Notes under the pieces: model-generated
The model's input: only the letters and a program-made list of their open reading frames with translations
What the model was told of the DNA's origin: nothing
Databases searched by the model: none
Position numbers and translations under genes: made by a program
NCBI GenBank assembly: GCA_018400565.1
Contig: JAGYMP010000280.1
Location: 1-11,900 of the forward strand
DNA: 11,900 nucleotides
Direction of reading: 5' to 3'
Origin: Bacilli bacterium
GTDB taxonomy: Bacteria; Bacillota_I; Bacilli_A; Izemoplasmatales; Hujiaoplasmataceae
In this document: in pieces, positions 1 to 6,846 of the stretch
Layout of the letters: every line of letters starts with the position of its first letter
Position numbering within the stretch: the first letter of the stretch is position 1

Positions 1-1520
1 ATGATAATATCGTCGCCAAAATATTGATTGATAAATTCGGGCTTTCGCAAACGTGGTCGGGGGCCGTGTTGGCACTCGACAATGTGCTTGCGCTTGTGCT
101 GATACCTTTGTTTGGAAGTTTATCTGATAAAACAAGCACGAAATACGGCAAACGCACACCGTATATCATTGTCGGTACGGTGATTGCCGCATTCGCGTTT
201 TTGTCCCTTTCTTTTGCCGATGCCAAGCAAACGAACACATTGGAGACAAAAACCGAGATTATCGAAACATACAATGATGTTAAGTCGACGGAAGATTTAT
301 CGGTCGGGCAGTGGCAGTTGATTGTGTCTGATTTGCAAGACACACGGGATGACTTTCTGGCCGACGGCAAGATTACCGCCGATCAATATACCAACGTCAA
401 TGAATCTTTCCTCAATCCGCTGGATGACTATCTGACGGATGAAGTCGGGAATACGATTGATGCCGATGAACGGGAACAGATCAACGAATATTTCTATGGT
501 TATTTAAACAACAGGGCCTGGGAAGTGACCGCTTCGAATCCCACGGTTTTCATCGTTTTCATCGCTGTGTTGTTTATCGCACTGGTATCGATGTCGACGT
601 TCCGTTCACCGGCTGTGGCACTGATGCCGGATGTGACAATGAAACCTCTCCGCAGCAAAGCAAATGCCGTTATCAACCTGATGGGGACGTTCGGCGGCAT
701 TCTGGCGATCCTGATCGCAAAAGTCTTTATGCTGGACAACCTTTCCTATGTGGATTACACGCCCGCATTCGTCACGGTTGGGGTGTTGATGCTTGTTTTT
801 CTTGTGGTTTTCCTGTGGAAGGTCAAAGAACCTGTTTGGCGTCGCGAACGCGAGAAAGACGAAAAGATCTTTGGCATCACCGAGGAAGAAGAAGCGCGGA
901 TGGAAGATGAAACCGTCGACGAATTGTCAAAAGAGAAAAAGCATTCGCTATATCTGATTTTGTTTTCCATCGCGCTTTGGTTCACCGGGTACAATGCGGT
1001 GACGTCGAAGATATCGGATTACGCCCCGAAAATTCTCAACATGGGTTATTCGATGCCGATATTGATCGCTCAGGGCGCCGCTCTTCTTGCTTTCTTGCCA
1101 ATCGGTATTATTGCGACAAAAATCGGCAGACGAAAAACCATTTTGGGGGGCATTATCATTTTGACCACGTGTTTCGGTACGGTTTACTTTCTCACGCCCG
1201 AAACATCATGGCTCATGTATGTGCTTTTCGCATTCACGGGTATCGGCTGGGCCACGATCAATGTTAATTCGTATCCGATGGTCGTGGAACTTGCCAAAGG
1301 ATCGAACGTAGGAAAATACACCGGGTATTATTACACGTTCTCCATGGCGGCACAGATCATGACGCCGATTTTATCCGGTTTTTTCATGGATCTTTTCGGC
1401 AGGAAGGCACTTTTCCCCTATGCAGCATTTTTTGTGGCATCGGCCTTCATCACGATGTTGTTTGTCAAACATGGTGATTCGAAAGTTATCAAAAAGAAAA
1501 CGATTCTTAAAGATGTTTGA
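1..1520 (+). CDS. MFS sugar-type transporter, 5' end outside window
   Basis: Integral membrane transporter of the major facilitator superfamily, most like the GPH/SLC45-type sugar:cation symporters; the substrate cannot be read from sequence. The frame is open from base 3, and 505 residues are visible. A TTG at 24 could be read as a start, but the preceding codons (DNIVAKI) continue the first membrane region, so the true start lies upstream of the window. Seen: the loop 2-3 signature GSLSDKTSTKYGKRTPY near residues 38-54, a second such loop in the C-terminal half (TKIGRRKTILGG), and hydrophobic segments making about 11 visible helices. Odd: between predicted helices 3 and 4 there is a hydrophilic, acidic stretch of about 105 residues (bases ~222-539), which by topology faces outside. 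A second charged loop (KEPVWRREREKDEK onward) is the expected cytoplasmic central loop. The gene ends at a strong hairpin shared with the convergent gene. Family certain; substrate unknown. Confidence 0.9.
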   Translation, partial: DNIVAKILIDKFGLSQTWSGAVLALDNVLALVLIPLFGSLSDKTSTKYGKRTPYIIVGTVIAAFAFLSLSFADAKQTNTLETKTEIIETYNDVKSTEDLSVGQWQLIVSDLQDTRDDFLADGKITADQYTNVNESFLNPLDDYLTDEVGNTIDADEREQINEYFYGYLNNRAWEVTASNPTVFIVFIAVLFIALVSMSTFRSPAVALMPDVTMKPLRSKANAVINLMGTFGGILAILIAKVFMLDNLSYVDYTPAFVTVGVLMLVFLVVFLWKVKEPVWRREREKDEKIFGITEEEEARMEDETVDELSKEKKHSLYLILFSIALWFTGYNAVTSKISDYAPKILNMGYSMPILIAQGAALLAFLPIGIIATKIGRRKTILGGIIILTTCFGTVYFLTPETSWLMYVLFAFTGIGWATINVNSYPMVVELAKGSNVGKYTGYYYTFSMAAQIMTPILSGFFMDLFGRKALFPYAAFFVASAFITMLFVKHGDSKVIKKKTILKDV

Positions 1521-1529
1521 TGATTTTCT

Positions 1530-1586
1530 TATATACATTAAAAAAATGTTGCCCCACTGAGAGGCAACATTTTTTTAATGTATATA
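1530..1586. terminator. Bidirectional terminator, perfect 24-bp stem
   Basis: Arms 1530-1553 and 1563-1586 are perfect reverse complements around a 9-base loop. The GC-rich tip (GTTGCC/GGCAAC) is flanked by A7 on one side and T7 on the other, so either strand gives a hairpin followed by a U tract. It sits between the convergent transporter and phosphodiesterase genes and can end transcription of both. Confidence 0.92.
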
Positions 1587-1595
1587 ACGAATGTC

Positions 1596-2333
1596 TTATT
1601 CAGGGATAAAATCCTCAAAGACCGCATTGTCGTAATGGGTGCGTGTCCATTTGAGTTCTTCCTGTGTCCGTGCGCAATAAGCAAGTACGATCTTACCTTG
1701 TTTTTTAGCCCGGTTGACAAAGCGGTTTGGTAATTCGTTAATATTATAGTTGATGAAATCCGGTGTTGAACGTCTGTTGAAATACATGCGTTTCAACAGG
1801 AACTTTTTCCAAAACACCAAGGATTTATCTTCTTTGAAATATTCGGCGATTTGTCCTCTGGGAACACGGGGCATGTTCTCACTGAACCAGATGAGCGTAT
1901 AAGGATGGAACGATTGGACGGCATAAAGACCGTCATAGTCCTTGATTTGTTTTGCGAACGCTTTTGCCAGACCGATGTAATTACCTTTTGGTTTCAATTC
2001 GATCAAAAGCGGGACACGACCGTCAACCACCGCAAGCATGTCATGCAACGAAGGGATGGTTTCTTCGGTGTTATCCAGATGCAAATTTTTTAATTCCCGA
2101 AGCGTATGATCCCATACCCAACCTTCTTTTTTACACATGCGTTTTAAGGACTCATCATGGAAAACGACGATTTCATTATCCTTGGTCAGGTTGACATCGC
2201 ATTCGATCGCATAACCAAAGTCGATGGCACGTTTAAAAGCGGCAAGGGAGTTTTCGGGAATGTTTTTGTTTTTGTTGTGTAATCCTCTGTGTGCGATGTA
2301 CATGTCTTTAAGCCACGATAGTTCTTTTTCCAT
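1596..2333 (-). CDS. Glycerophosphodiester phosphodiesterase (GDPD/UgpQ type)
   Basis: Hydrolyses glycerophosphodiesters, released from phospholipid turnover, to sn-glycerol 3-phosphate and an alcohol. At 245 aa it has the usual size of the single-domain cytoplasmic enzymes. No signal peptide or membrane segment is seen. TIM-barrel signatures are complete: HRG at 15-17 (catalytic His15, Arg16), PENS at 26-29, ECD at 44-46 (metal ligands Glu44 and Asp46), HD at 59-60 (second catalytic His59), and ELK at 112-114. The start is supported by a GGAGTGAT ribosome site five bases upstream of the ATG. Its own extended -10 promoter lies just upstream, and transcription ends at the shared hairpin. Convergent to the transporter and divergent from the alcohol dehydrogenase, so it is probably a single-gene unit. 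A link to glycerol phosphate uptake by the neighbouring transporter is possible but not shown. Confidence 0.93.
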   Translation of the reverse strand: MEKELSWLKDMYIAHRGLHNKNKNIPENSLAAFKRAIDFGYAIECDVNLTKDNEIVVFHDESLKRMCKKEGWVWDHTLRELKNLHLDNTEETIPSLHDMLAVVDGRVPLLIELKPKGNYIGLAKAFAKQIKDYDGLYAVQSFHPYTLIWFSENMPRVPRGQIAEYFKEDKSLVFWKKFLLKRMYFNRRSTPDFINYNINELPNRFVNRAKKQGKIVLAYCARTQEELKWTRTHYDNAVFEDFIPE

Positions 2334-2355
2334 GAATGATCACTCCATTGTCATT

Positions 2356-2365
2356 ATTATAACAT
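2356..2365 (-). promoter_or_regulatory. Promoter of the phosphodiesterase gene (extended -10)
   Basis: On the minus strand TATAAT covers 2361-2356, with TGT directly upstream giving an extended -10. No good -35 hexamer is seen at 16-18 bases. The ribosome site GGAGTGATC (2346-2338) follows about 10 bases downstream, so the leader is short. Confidence 0.6.
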
Positions 2366-2417
2366 TTTTGTCCATGATTATGGTAAATGCTTTTCGTTTT
2401 ATGACTGAATTTTATTG

Positions 2418-2426
2418 TGGTATAAT
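2418..2426 (+). promoter_or_regulatory. Promoter of the alcohol dehydrogenase gene (extended -10)
   Basis: TGG followed by consensus TATAAT (2421-2426) forms an extended -10. A -35 at 17 bases (TTTATG, 2398-2403) is poor. The AAGGAG ribosome site begins at 2433, leaving a very short leader. It diverges from the phosphodiesterase promoter, with the two -10 boxes about 60 bases apart. Confidence 0.65.
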
Positions 2427-2449
2427 AAACTGAAGGAGTGATCGAACTC

Positions 2450-3628
2450 ATGGAAAATTTTAATTTTTATAGCCCGACTGAATTCGTATTCGGTAAGGAT
2501 ACCGAACATAAAGTGGGACAGTTATTGAAGCAACACGGCGCAAACAAAGTGTTTATTCATTATGGGGGCGGCTCGGTCAAGAAGACCGGTCTGTTGGATC
2601 GTGTTAAAAAATCGATTGAAAAAGAAGGTCTTGACTATGTGACGTTAGGCGGAGCAAAGCCCAATCCCGTCGATACGTTGGTGTATGAGGGAATCGAATT
2701 ATGCAAGAAGGAAGACTGTGACTTTATCTTGCCCGTGGGTGGGGGATCGACCATCGATTCGGCCAAAGCCATTGCGGCAGGGGCTCTTTATGACGGTGAT
2801 TTCTGGGATTTTTATGACCGCAAGGCACGGATTGAAAAAGCATTGCCCGTCGGTGTGGTGCTCACCATTCCGGCTGCCGGTTCCGAAGGATCGAGTGCAA
2901 GTGTGATCACCAAGGAATCAGAAGGACTTAAACGCGGCACGGGTTCAAAGTATCTCCGGCCCAAATTTGCCGTGATCAATCCCGAACTCACGTATACGTT
3001 GCCGATGTGGCACACGGCCGCGGGTATCGTCGACATGATGAGTCATATCTTCGAACGTTACCTGACCCCGACAAAGGACGTCATTTTGACTGACAGGATG
3101 AGCGAAGGGGTTTTGGTCTCAATCATGGAAGCCGCCAGGACAATCATGAAAGAGCCGAAGAATTACGAAGCGAGAGCAACGATTTGTTGGGCGGGGACCA
3201 TCGCACACAACGGTGTGCTTGGTGTCGGACGTGCGGAAGATTGGACGACACACGGTCTCGAACATGAATTAAGTGCATTGTATGACATGACACACGGTGC
3301 GGGACTTGCCATCATGTTCCCGGCGTTCATGCGTTATACGCTTAATCAGGATGTCGAACGCTATTACCGTTTCGCAACCAAGGTCATGAGCGTGCCTGAA
3401 AACCACGAACACAAACGCGAGGCCGCACTCGAAGGCATCAAGCGCTTGGAGATTTTCTTCGGTGAAATCGGCATGCCGACGACTTTTGAGGAAGCGGATG
3501 CCAAAAAGGAAGACATCCCCAAACTTCTCAAGACATTAAAACAAAATGCCGGCGAGAAGCTCGGCACCTTCATGTCATTGACGTTGGACGATGCAAAGAA
3601 AATATACGAAAGCGCCTGTGAGAAATAA
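2450..3628 (+). CDS. Iron-containing alcohol dehydrogenase, butanol dehydrogenase/YqhD type
   Basis: Group III metal-dependent alcohol dehydrogenase that reduces aldehydes to alcohols with NAD(P)H, or the reverse, in the cytoplasm. The 392-residue protein has the full-family length. Seen: GGGS near residue 39, the cofactor-binding GGGSTIDSAKAIA from 97, the IPAAGSEGSSAS motif from 140, and four likely metal ligands Asp195, His199, His268 and His282. That set lies one residue off the pattern I recall for E. coli YqhD. I chose the ATG at 2450, not the in-frame GTG at 2438. The ribosome site AAGGAGTGAT (2433-2442) would overlap the GTG, and MENFNFYSPT is the usual N-terminus of this family. It has its own promoter and terminator. 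Cofactor preference and natural substrate (butanal, methylglyoxal-like aldehydes or others) cannot be settled here. Related genes in Bacillus are called yugJ/yugK, and in Clostridium bdhA/bdhB. Confidence 0.93.
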   Translation: MENFNFYSPTEFVFGKDTEHKVGQLLKQHGANKVFIHYGGGSVKKTGLLDRVKKSIEKEGLDYVTLGGAKPNPVDTLVYEGIELCKKEDCDFILPVGGGSTIDSAKAIAAGALYDGDFWDFYDRKARIEKALPVGVVLTIPAAGSEGSSASVITKESEGLKRGTGSKYLRPKFAVINPELTYTLPMWHTAAGIVDMMSHIFERYLTPTKDVILTDRMSEGVLVSIMEAARTIMKEPKNYEARATICWAGTIAHNGVLGVGRAEDWTTHGLEHELSALYDMTHGAGLAIMFPAFMRYTLNQDVERYYRFATKVMSVPENHEHKREAALEGIKRLEIFFGEIGMPTTFEEADAKKEDIPKLLKTLKQNAGEKLGTFMSLTLDDAKKIYESACEK

Positions 3629-3659
3629 TATTGGGTTTTAGTCCATAAACTAAGAATAA

Positions 3660-3696
3660 AGAGGCCGGACGCTAATCATGCAACCGGCTTTTTTTA
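3660..3696 (+). terminator. Terminator after the alcohol dehydrogenase gene
   Basis: GCCGG (3664-3668) pairs with CCGGC (3684-3688). A/G·U pairs extend the base of the stem into a run of seven T. The 15-base loop can form a small inner GC/GC pairing. It lies 32 bases after the stop. From here to 3778 I see no further feature. Confidence 0.8.
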
Positions 3697-3778
3697 TGAG
3701 AAATGATGGTTTTTGATTATCGAATTCCATGAAAAGAACACATTCTATTGCAATGTTTGACGGGATTTCGATTTCATC

Positions 3779-3807
3779 TTTACTGTGGGCCGAAAAAAAG
3801 ATATAAT
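3779..3807 (+). promoter_or_regulatory. Promoter of the ZIP transporter gene
   Basis: TTTACT (3779-3784; four of six consensus -35 bases), a 17-base spacer, then consensus TATAAT (3802-3807). Transcription should start only a few bases before the ribosome site at 3815. The leader is therefore very short and leaves no room for a riboswitch. No clear metal-repressor (Fur/Zur/MntR) palindrome is visible. Confidence 0.75.
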
Positions 3808-3827
3808 CATAAGCAAGGAGGCGATGT

Positions 3828-4634
3828 GTGTTGGATCCCGTTTTATTTGCTTTTTTGATTACGCTGGGTGCGGGTCTTGCGACCGGTATCGGGAGTGTCA
3901 TCGCATTTTACGCCAAAGAAACCAACCATAAATTTTTATCCGCGACCCTCGGTTTTTCCGCGGGTGTGATGATTTATGTATCTTTTGTTGAGATTTTTGC
4001 CAAAGCGAATGATTCGCTGATTGACGCCTACAATGGTAATGAGTCAAAGGGAACGATTATCACGGTCATCGCTTTTTTTGTCGGGATGGCCCTGATCGCA
4101 TTGATTGATATTTTGGTGCCTTCGGAAGAAAATCCGCATGAAATCCGCGATGTGGAAGACTTGAACAGCCCCGAAGCGCAAAAATCGCTTTTGCGGATGG
4201 GCGTTTTTTCGGCGATTGCGATTGCGATCCATAATTTCCCCGAAGGTATCGCAACCTTTATGGGCGCCATCCATGATCCCGCACTCGGCATCGGTATCGG
4301 TGTGGCGATCGCGATCCATAACATTCCCGAGGGGATTGCGGTTTCCGTACCCATCCGCTATGCGACGGGTTCAAAGAAGAAGGCGTTTTACTATTCGTTT
4401 TTATCGGGGTTGTCCGAACCCGTCGGAGCAGTCGTCGGATATTTCCTGTTACGAGCATTTTTGAGTGATGCGCTGTTTGGCATCGTGTTTTCCGGTGTTG
4501 CCGGCATCATGGTCTACATCGCTTTGGATGAACTGCTTCCGACAGCAGAAAAATACGGTGAGCATCATGTTGCCATCATCGGGGTTATTTCCGGGATGGT
4601 CGTCATGGCTTTGAGTCTTTTGTTGTTTATATGA
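3828..4634 (+). CDS. zupT: ZIP-family divalent metal transporter, ZupT-like
   Basis: Membrane importer for zinc and possibly iron, manganese or other divalent cations. The 268-residue length matches ZupT (about 257-275). Seen: eight predicted membrane helices; the paired metal-site motifs HNFPEG (135-140) and HNIPEG (164-169) in helices 4 and 5; the ZupT-type SEPVGA (196-201); and an acidic cytoplasmic loop (about 98-120) between helices 3 and 4. ZIP proteins usually have a His-rich loop here, but this one holds a single His (PHEIRD). The start is GTG (3828), six bases after a perfect AAGGAGG (3815-3821). A TTG immediately follows and is an alternative. Single-gene unit with its own promoter and terminator. 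Metal specificity is not determinable from sequence. Confidence 0.93.
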   Translation: MLDPVLFAFLITLGAGLATGIGSVIAFYAKETNHKFLSATLGFSAGVMIYVSFVEIFAKANDSLIDAYNGNESKGTIITVIAFFVGMALIALIDILVPSEENPHEIRDVEDLNSPEAQKSLLRMGVFSAIAIAIHNFPEGIATFMGAIHDPALGIGIGVAIAIHNIPEGIAVSVPIRYATGSKKKAFYYSFLSGLSEPVGAVVGYFLLRAFLSDALFGIVFSGVAGIMVYIALDELLPTAEKYGEHHVAIIGVISGMVVMALSLLLFI

Positions 4635-4664
4635 AGAAGGGCCGATTTTTTTGGTCTTTTTTAA
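4634..4664 (+). terminator. Terminator after the ZIP transporter gene
   Basis: AAGAAGGGCC (4634-4643) pairs with GGTCTTTTTT (4653-4662) through a 9-base loop. Three of the ten pairs are G·U, so the hairpin is weaker than the others here. It begins on the last base of the stop codon. Confidence 0.65.
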
Positions 4665-4693
4665 AAATCCGTTTATGAAAACGCTTTAATTTA

Positions 4694-4702
4694 TGATAAA
4701 AT
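4694..4702 (+). promoter_or_regulatory. Promoter of ald (extended -10)
   Basis: TGA followed by TAAAAT (4697-4702) makes an extended -10 matching five of six bases. The only upstream -35-like hexamer (TTTATG, 4672-4677) is weak and 19 bases away. No obvious operator palindrome is seen. Confidence 0.5.
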
Positions 4703-4723
4703 ATTTTATGTGAGGTGAAGCGA

Positions 4724-5824
4724 ATGAAAATAGGATGCGTTAAGGAAATCAAGAAATTAGAATCACGTCTCGGTCTGACACCGAGCAGTGTGAAGGAGTA
4801 TGTCAACCATGGTCATGAGCTTTTTATTGAGAAAGGTGCCGGTGTGAATTCAGGATTTTCGGATGCCGATTATGAAGAGGCGGGCGCGAAAATCTTAAAG
4901 ACAGCAAAAGAAGTTTGGGACCATGTGGACATGATCGTGAAGGTCAAAGAACCGCTTGAAAGCGAGTATCAATATTTCCGTCCCGGACTGATCATTTATA
5001 CATATCTCCATTTGGCGGCTGATGAGAAACTGACCGAAGCGATGTTGGATTCAAAGGTGCTCGGAGTCGCCTATGAAACCATCGTGACCGAAGACGGAAC
5101 ACTTCCGTGTCTGAAACCGATGAGTGAAGTTGCGGGAAGGCTCAGTGTCATCGAAGGCGCGAAACACCTTGAAAAACCGTTCGGCGGTTCGGGTGTGCTG
5201 ATCTCGGGTGTGACGGGTGTCGAACGTGCGAATGTTACAATCGTCGGCGCGGGTGTCGTCGGTGAAAATGCCCTGAAGATGGCCATTGGTCTCGGTGCGA
5301 ATGTGACGATTTTGGATATCGACATGAAGAAATTGACATACATCGATGATTTGTACGGCAATCGCGTGACGACGCTTTACAGCAACAACCACAACATCCA
5401 AGAAGCCTGTGAACGTGCCGATCTCGTCATCTCCGGTGTGTTATTGCCGGGCGCGAAAGCCCCCAAACTGATCAAACGCGCGTTTTATGAAAACATGCGT
5501 GAGGGAAGCGTCATCGTCGATGTCGCGATCGACCAGGGCGGATCGACCGAGGTCAGCAAAGCGACATATCATGACGAACCGACCTTTGATGTCGACGGCA
5601 TTGTCCATTACTGTGTCGCCAACATGCCGGGAGCGGTACCGAGAACATCCACGATCGCCCTAAACAACTCCACATTGAAATATGGCATGATGATCGCGAA
5701 TTACGGTCTCGAAGAAGCAATCAAAATATCTGAACCGTTGAGACACGGCGTAAATACCTACCACGGTTATTGCACCTGCCCGGGGGTTGCAGAAGCATTT
5801 GATATAGAATGTAAGACATTGTAA
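4724..5824 (+). CDS. ald: Alanine dehydrogenase
   Basis: Catalyses reversible oxidative deamination of L-alanine to pyruvate and ammonia with NAD+ in the cytoplasm. It links amino-acid use to central metabolism and can regenerate NAD+ by making alanine during fermentation. The 366-residue protein matches the family (about 370). Key positions fit the Mycobacterium tuberculosis enzyme numbering: Arg15 and Lys75 (substrate), His96 and Asp270 (catalysis), and the Rossmann motif GAGVVG at 175-180. The conserved NMPGAVPRTST segment is present near residue 300. The ATG at 4724 is preferred over the in-frame GTG at 4715. The ribosome site GAGGTGA (4712-4718) overlaps that GTG, and MKIGCVKEIK is the family N-terminus. 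Single-gene unit with its own promoter and terminator. Confidence 0.96.
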   Translation: MKIGCVKEIKKLESRLGLTPSSVKEYVNHGHELFIEKGAGVNSGFSDADYEEAGAKILKTAKEVWDHVDMIVKVKEPLESEYQYFRPGLIIYTYLHLAADEKLTEAMLDSKVLGVAYETIVTEDGTLPCLKPMSEVAGRLSVIEGAKHLEKPFGGSGVLISGVTGVERANVTIVGAGVVGENALKMAIGLGANVTILDIDMKKLTYIDDLYGNRVTTLYSNNHNIQEACERADLVISGVLLPGAKAPKLIKRAFYENMREGSVIVDVAIDQGGSTEVSKATYHDEPTFDVDGIVHYCVANMPGAVPRTSTIALNNSTLKYGMMIANYGLEEAIKISEPLRHGVNTYHGYCTCPGVAEAFDIECKTL

Positions 5825-5839
5825 ATGAATTTTCCCTCT

Positions 5840-5870
5840 AAAACATCCCTGATTTGGGGATGTTTTTTTG
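5840..5870 (+). terminator. Terminator after ald
   Basis: AAAACATCCC (5840-5849) pairs perfectly with GGGATGTTTT (5857-5866) across a 7-base loop, and the T run continues beyond the stem. Classic intrinsic terminator 15 bases after the stop. Confidence 0.9.
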
Positions 5871-5930
5871 GTTTTGATTGTCTTGCAAATAAATTTTTAT
5901 ATTTTATCAAAAAAAAAATCAAAATACCCC

Positions 5931-5959
5931 TTGACACATAATACTATGTGGTGTATAGT
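5931..5959 (+). promoter_or_regulatory. Strong promoter of the padR operon
   Basis: Consensus -35 TTGACA (5931-5936), 17-base spacer, -10 TATAGT (5954-5959; five of six). Upstream, 5891-5924 is very A/T-rich with ten A in a row (5909-5918), which could act as an UP element. It is the closest match to the sigma-A consensus in the window, and the only promoter here overlapped by a long palindrome. Confidence 0.9.
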
Positions 5960-5965
5960 ATTATG
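5937..5965 (+). promoter_or_regulatory. Likely PadR operator, 11-bp perfect inverted repeat
   Basis: CATAATACTAT (5937-5947) and ATAGTATTATG (5955-5965) are perfect reverse complements separated by seven bases. The dyad begins directly after the -35 and covers the spacer, the -10 and the probable start site, so bound protein would block RNA polymerase. PadR-type repressors typically bind such palindromes in their own promoters; assignment to the adjacent PadR is inference. Confidence 0.75.
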
Positions 5966-5981
5966 CAACGGGAGGCATTGT

Positions 5982-6284
5982 ATGGACAGTCAATTAAAAC
6001 GAGGTGTTATCGATTATGTCGTTTTGGCGGCGCTAAAACACGAGGATTCTTATGGATATAAGATCGTCCAGGATATTTCCGAGATCATGGAAATATCGGA
6101 ATCGACACTCTATCCCGTGTTGCGCCGCTTAAAGAAACAAGGTTTTCTGACGACAAAGAATGTGATGCATCAATCGAGGGTTCGCAAGTATTATTCACTT
6201 ACAAAAAAAGGACGTGCGCGCCTAAAGGAAGCTGCAGATGATTTTCGGATTTTCAGAGATATTTATGAATACATTGTTAGGTAG
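5982..6284 (+). CDS. PadR-family transcriptional repressor
   Basis: Small winged-helix DNA-binding protein of 100 residues, typical of the short PadR subfamily that precedes DUF1700 genes. Seen: the N-terminal helix with YVVLAALKHEDSYGYKI (12-28), a recognition helix at 39-50 carrying STLYPVLRRL, and a basic wing with RVRKYYSLTKKGR (66-78). A short C-terminal helix would dimerise. The start ATG at 5982 follows GGGAGG with normal spacing. The same frame is open back to 5868, but that would place the start upstream of the promoter and run through it, so it is rejected. It is the first gene of a three-gene operon whose promoter carries a palindrome, so autorepression is likely. The inducing signal is unknown; HAAS/DUF1700 partner proteins are thought to work with PadR regulators. 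Confidence 0.92.
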   Translation: MDSQLKRGVIDYVVLAALKHEDSYGYKIVQDISEIMEISESTLYPVLRRLKKQGFLTTKNVMHQSRVRKYYSLTKKGRARLKEAADDFRIFRDIYEYIVR

Positions 6285-6294
6285 GGGAAATTAA

Positions 6295-6843
6295 ATGAGA
6301 CGAGATGAATTTTTAAAATCACTAAAGAGACATGCGAGGCAACTGCCTGCCCACGAAAGAAAAGAAATTATTTTTTATTATGATGAAATGATACGCGATG
6401 CTGTGGAGAACGGGAAAAACGAAGAAAGATTCATCGCGGAAATCGGACATCCGTCAGCAATCATTCAAAAGACGGCCGATGACAAGTTGATGAAACAATC
6501 AATCTATCAAAAGAACAAAACATCTCTTTTGACTGCATTGGGCGCAACGCTAAGAATTGTCGCCAACATCGCAATGTATTTTATTTTCTTTGTGGCATTG
6601 ATTGTATGTGTTTCATTGATTATCGCAGGTGGCGCAATTGTTTTCAATGCGGTGATGATGGCTTACGTATCGTATGTGGAAGCCGGTGCGTTTGAATGGG
6701 GTTATTTCCTTGCATTTTTATCGTTGGGAAGCGGACTGATTGCCGTTTCGATAGGGTTAATTGGATTTTTAGCAAAAAACAAAGCTTGGCTCGGCAACAA
6801 AATTTATCGGTTTTTTGAAAATTTCAATAAGAAAGAGGTATAA
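6295..6843 (+). CDS. DUF1700 (HAAS) membrane protein
   Basis: 182 residues. The N-terminal ~65 residues form the alpha-helical HAAS domain: MRRDEFLKSL, then LPAHERKEIIFYYDEM, then IAEIGHPSAII (49-57). That order (helix, E/Y-rich helix, 'E-IG-P--I') is diagnostic of DUF1700. Three hydrophobic stretches follow at about 82-105, 104-128 and 136-160, giving two or three membrane helices and a basic C-terminal tail. It lies ten bases after padR, and its ribosome site overlaps the padR stop, so the two are co-transcribed and probably coupled. The family always travels with PadR and often DUF4097 genes. Its biochemical role is not established; sensing or holding the regulator at the membrane is a reasonable inference. 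Confidence 0.88.
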   Translation: MRRDEFLKSLKRHARQLPAHERKEIIFYYDEMIRDAVENGKNEERFIAEIGHPSAIIQKTADDKLMKQSIYQKNKTSLLTALGATLRIVANIAMYFIFFVALIVCVSLIIAGGAIVFNAVMMAYVSYVEAGAFEWGYFLAFLSLGSGLIAVSIGLIGFLAKNKAWLGNKIYRFFENFNKKEV

Positions 6844-6846
6844 ACA

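Noticed and set aside
2338..2443. Inverted GGAGTGATC copies (2338-2346 and 2435-2443) as an operator
   Set aside because: Both copies are simply the ribosome-binding sites of the two divergent genes, each complementary to the 16S rRNA tail.
3650..3901. 83-residue minus-strand ORF
   Set aside because: It runs through the alcohol dehydrogenase terminator and the ZIP promoter and start, has no ribosome site of note and no recognisable motif.
4028..4354. Long minus-strand ORFs opposite the ZIP transporter (up to 108 residues)
   Set aside because: Antisense shadows of a well-supported gene; their Ile/Ala/Pro-rich composition mirrors its codons.
5868..5981. 38-residue N-terminal extension of the PadR protein
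   Set aside because: It would start inside the ald terminator and read through the operon promoter and operator; ATG 5982 has the proper ribosome site and family N-terminus.
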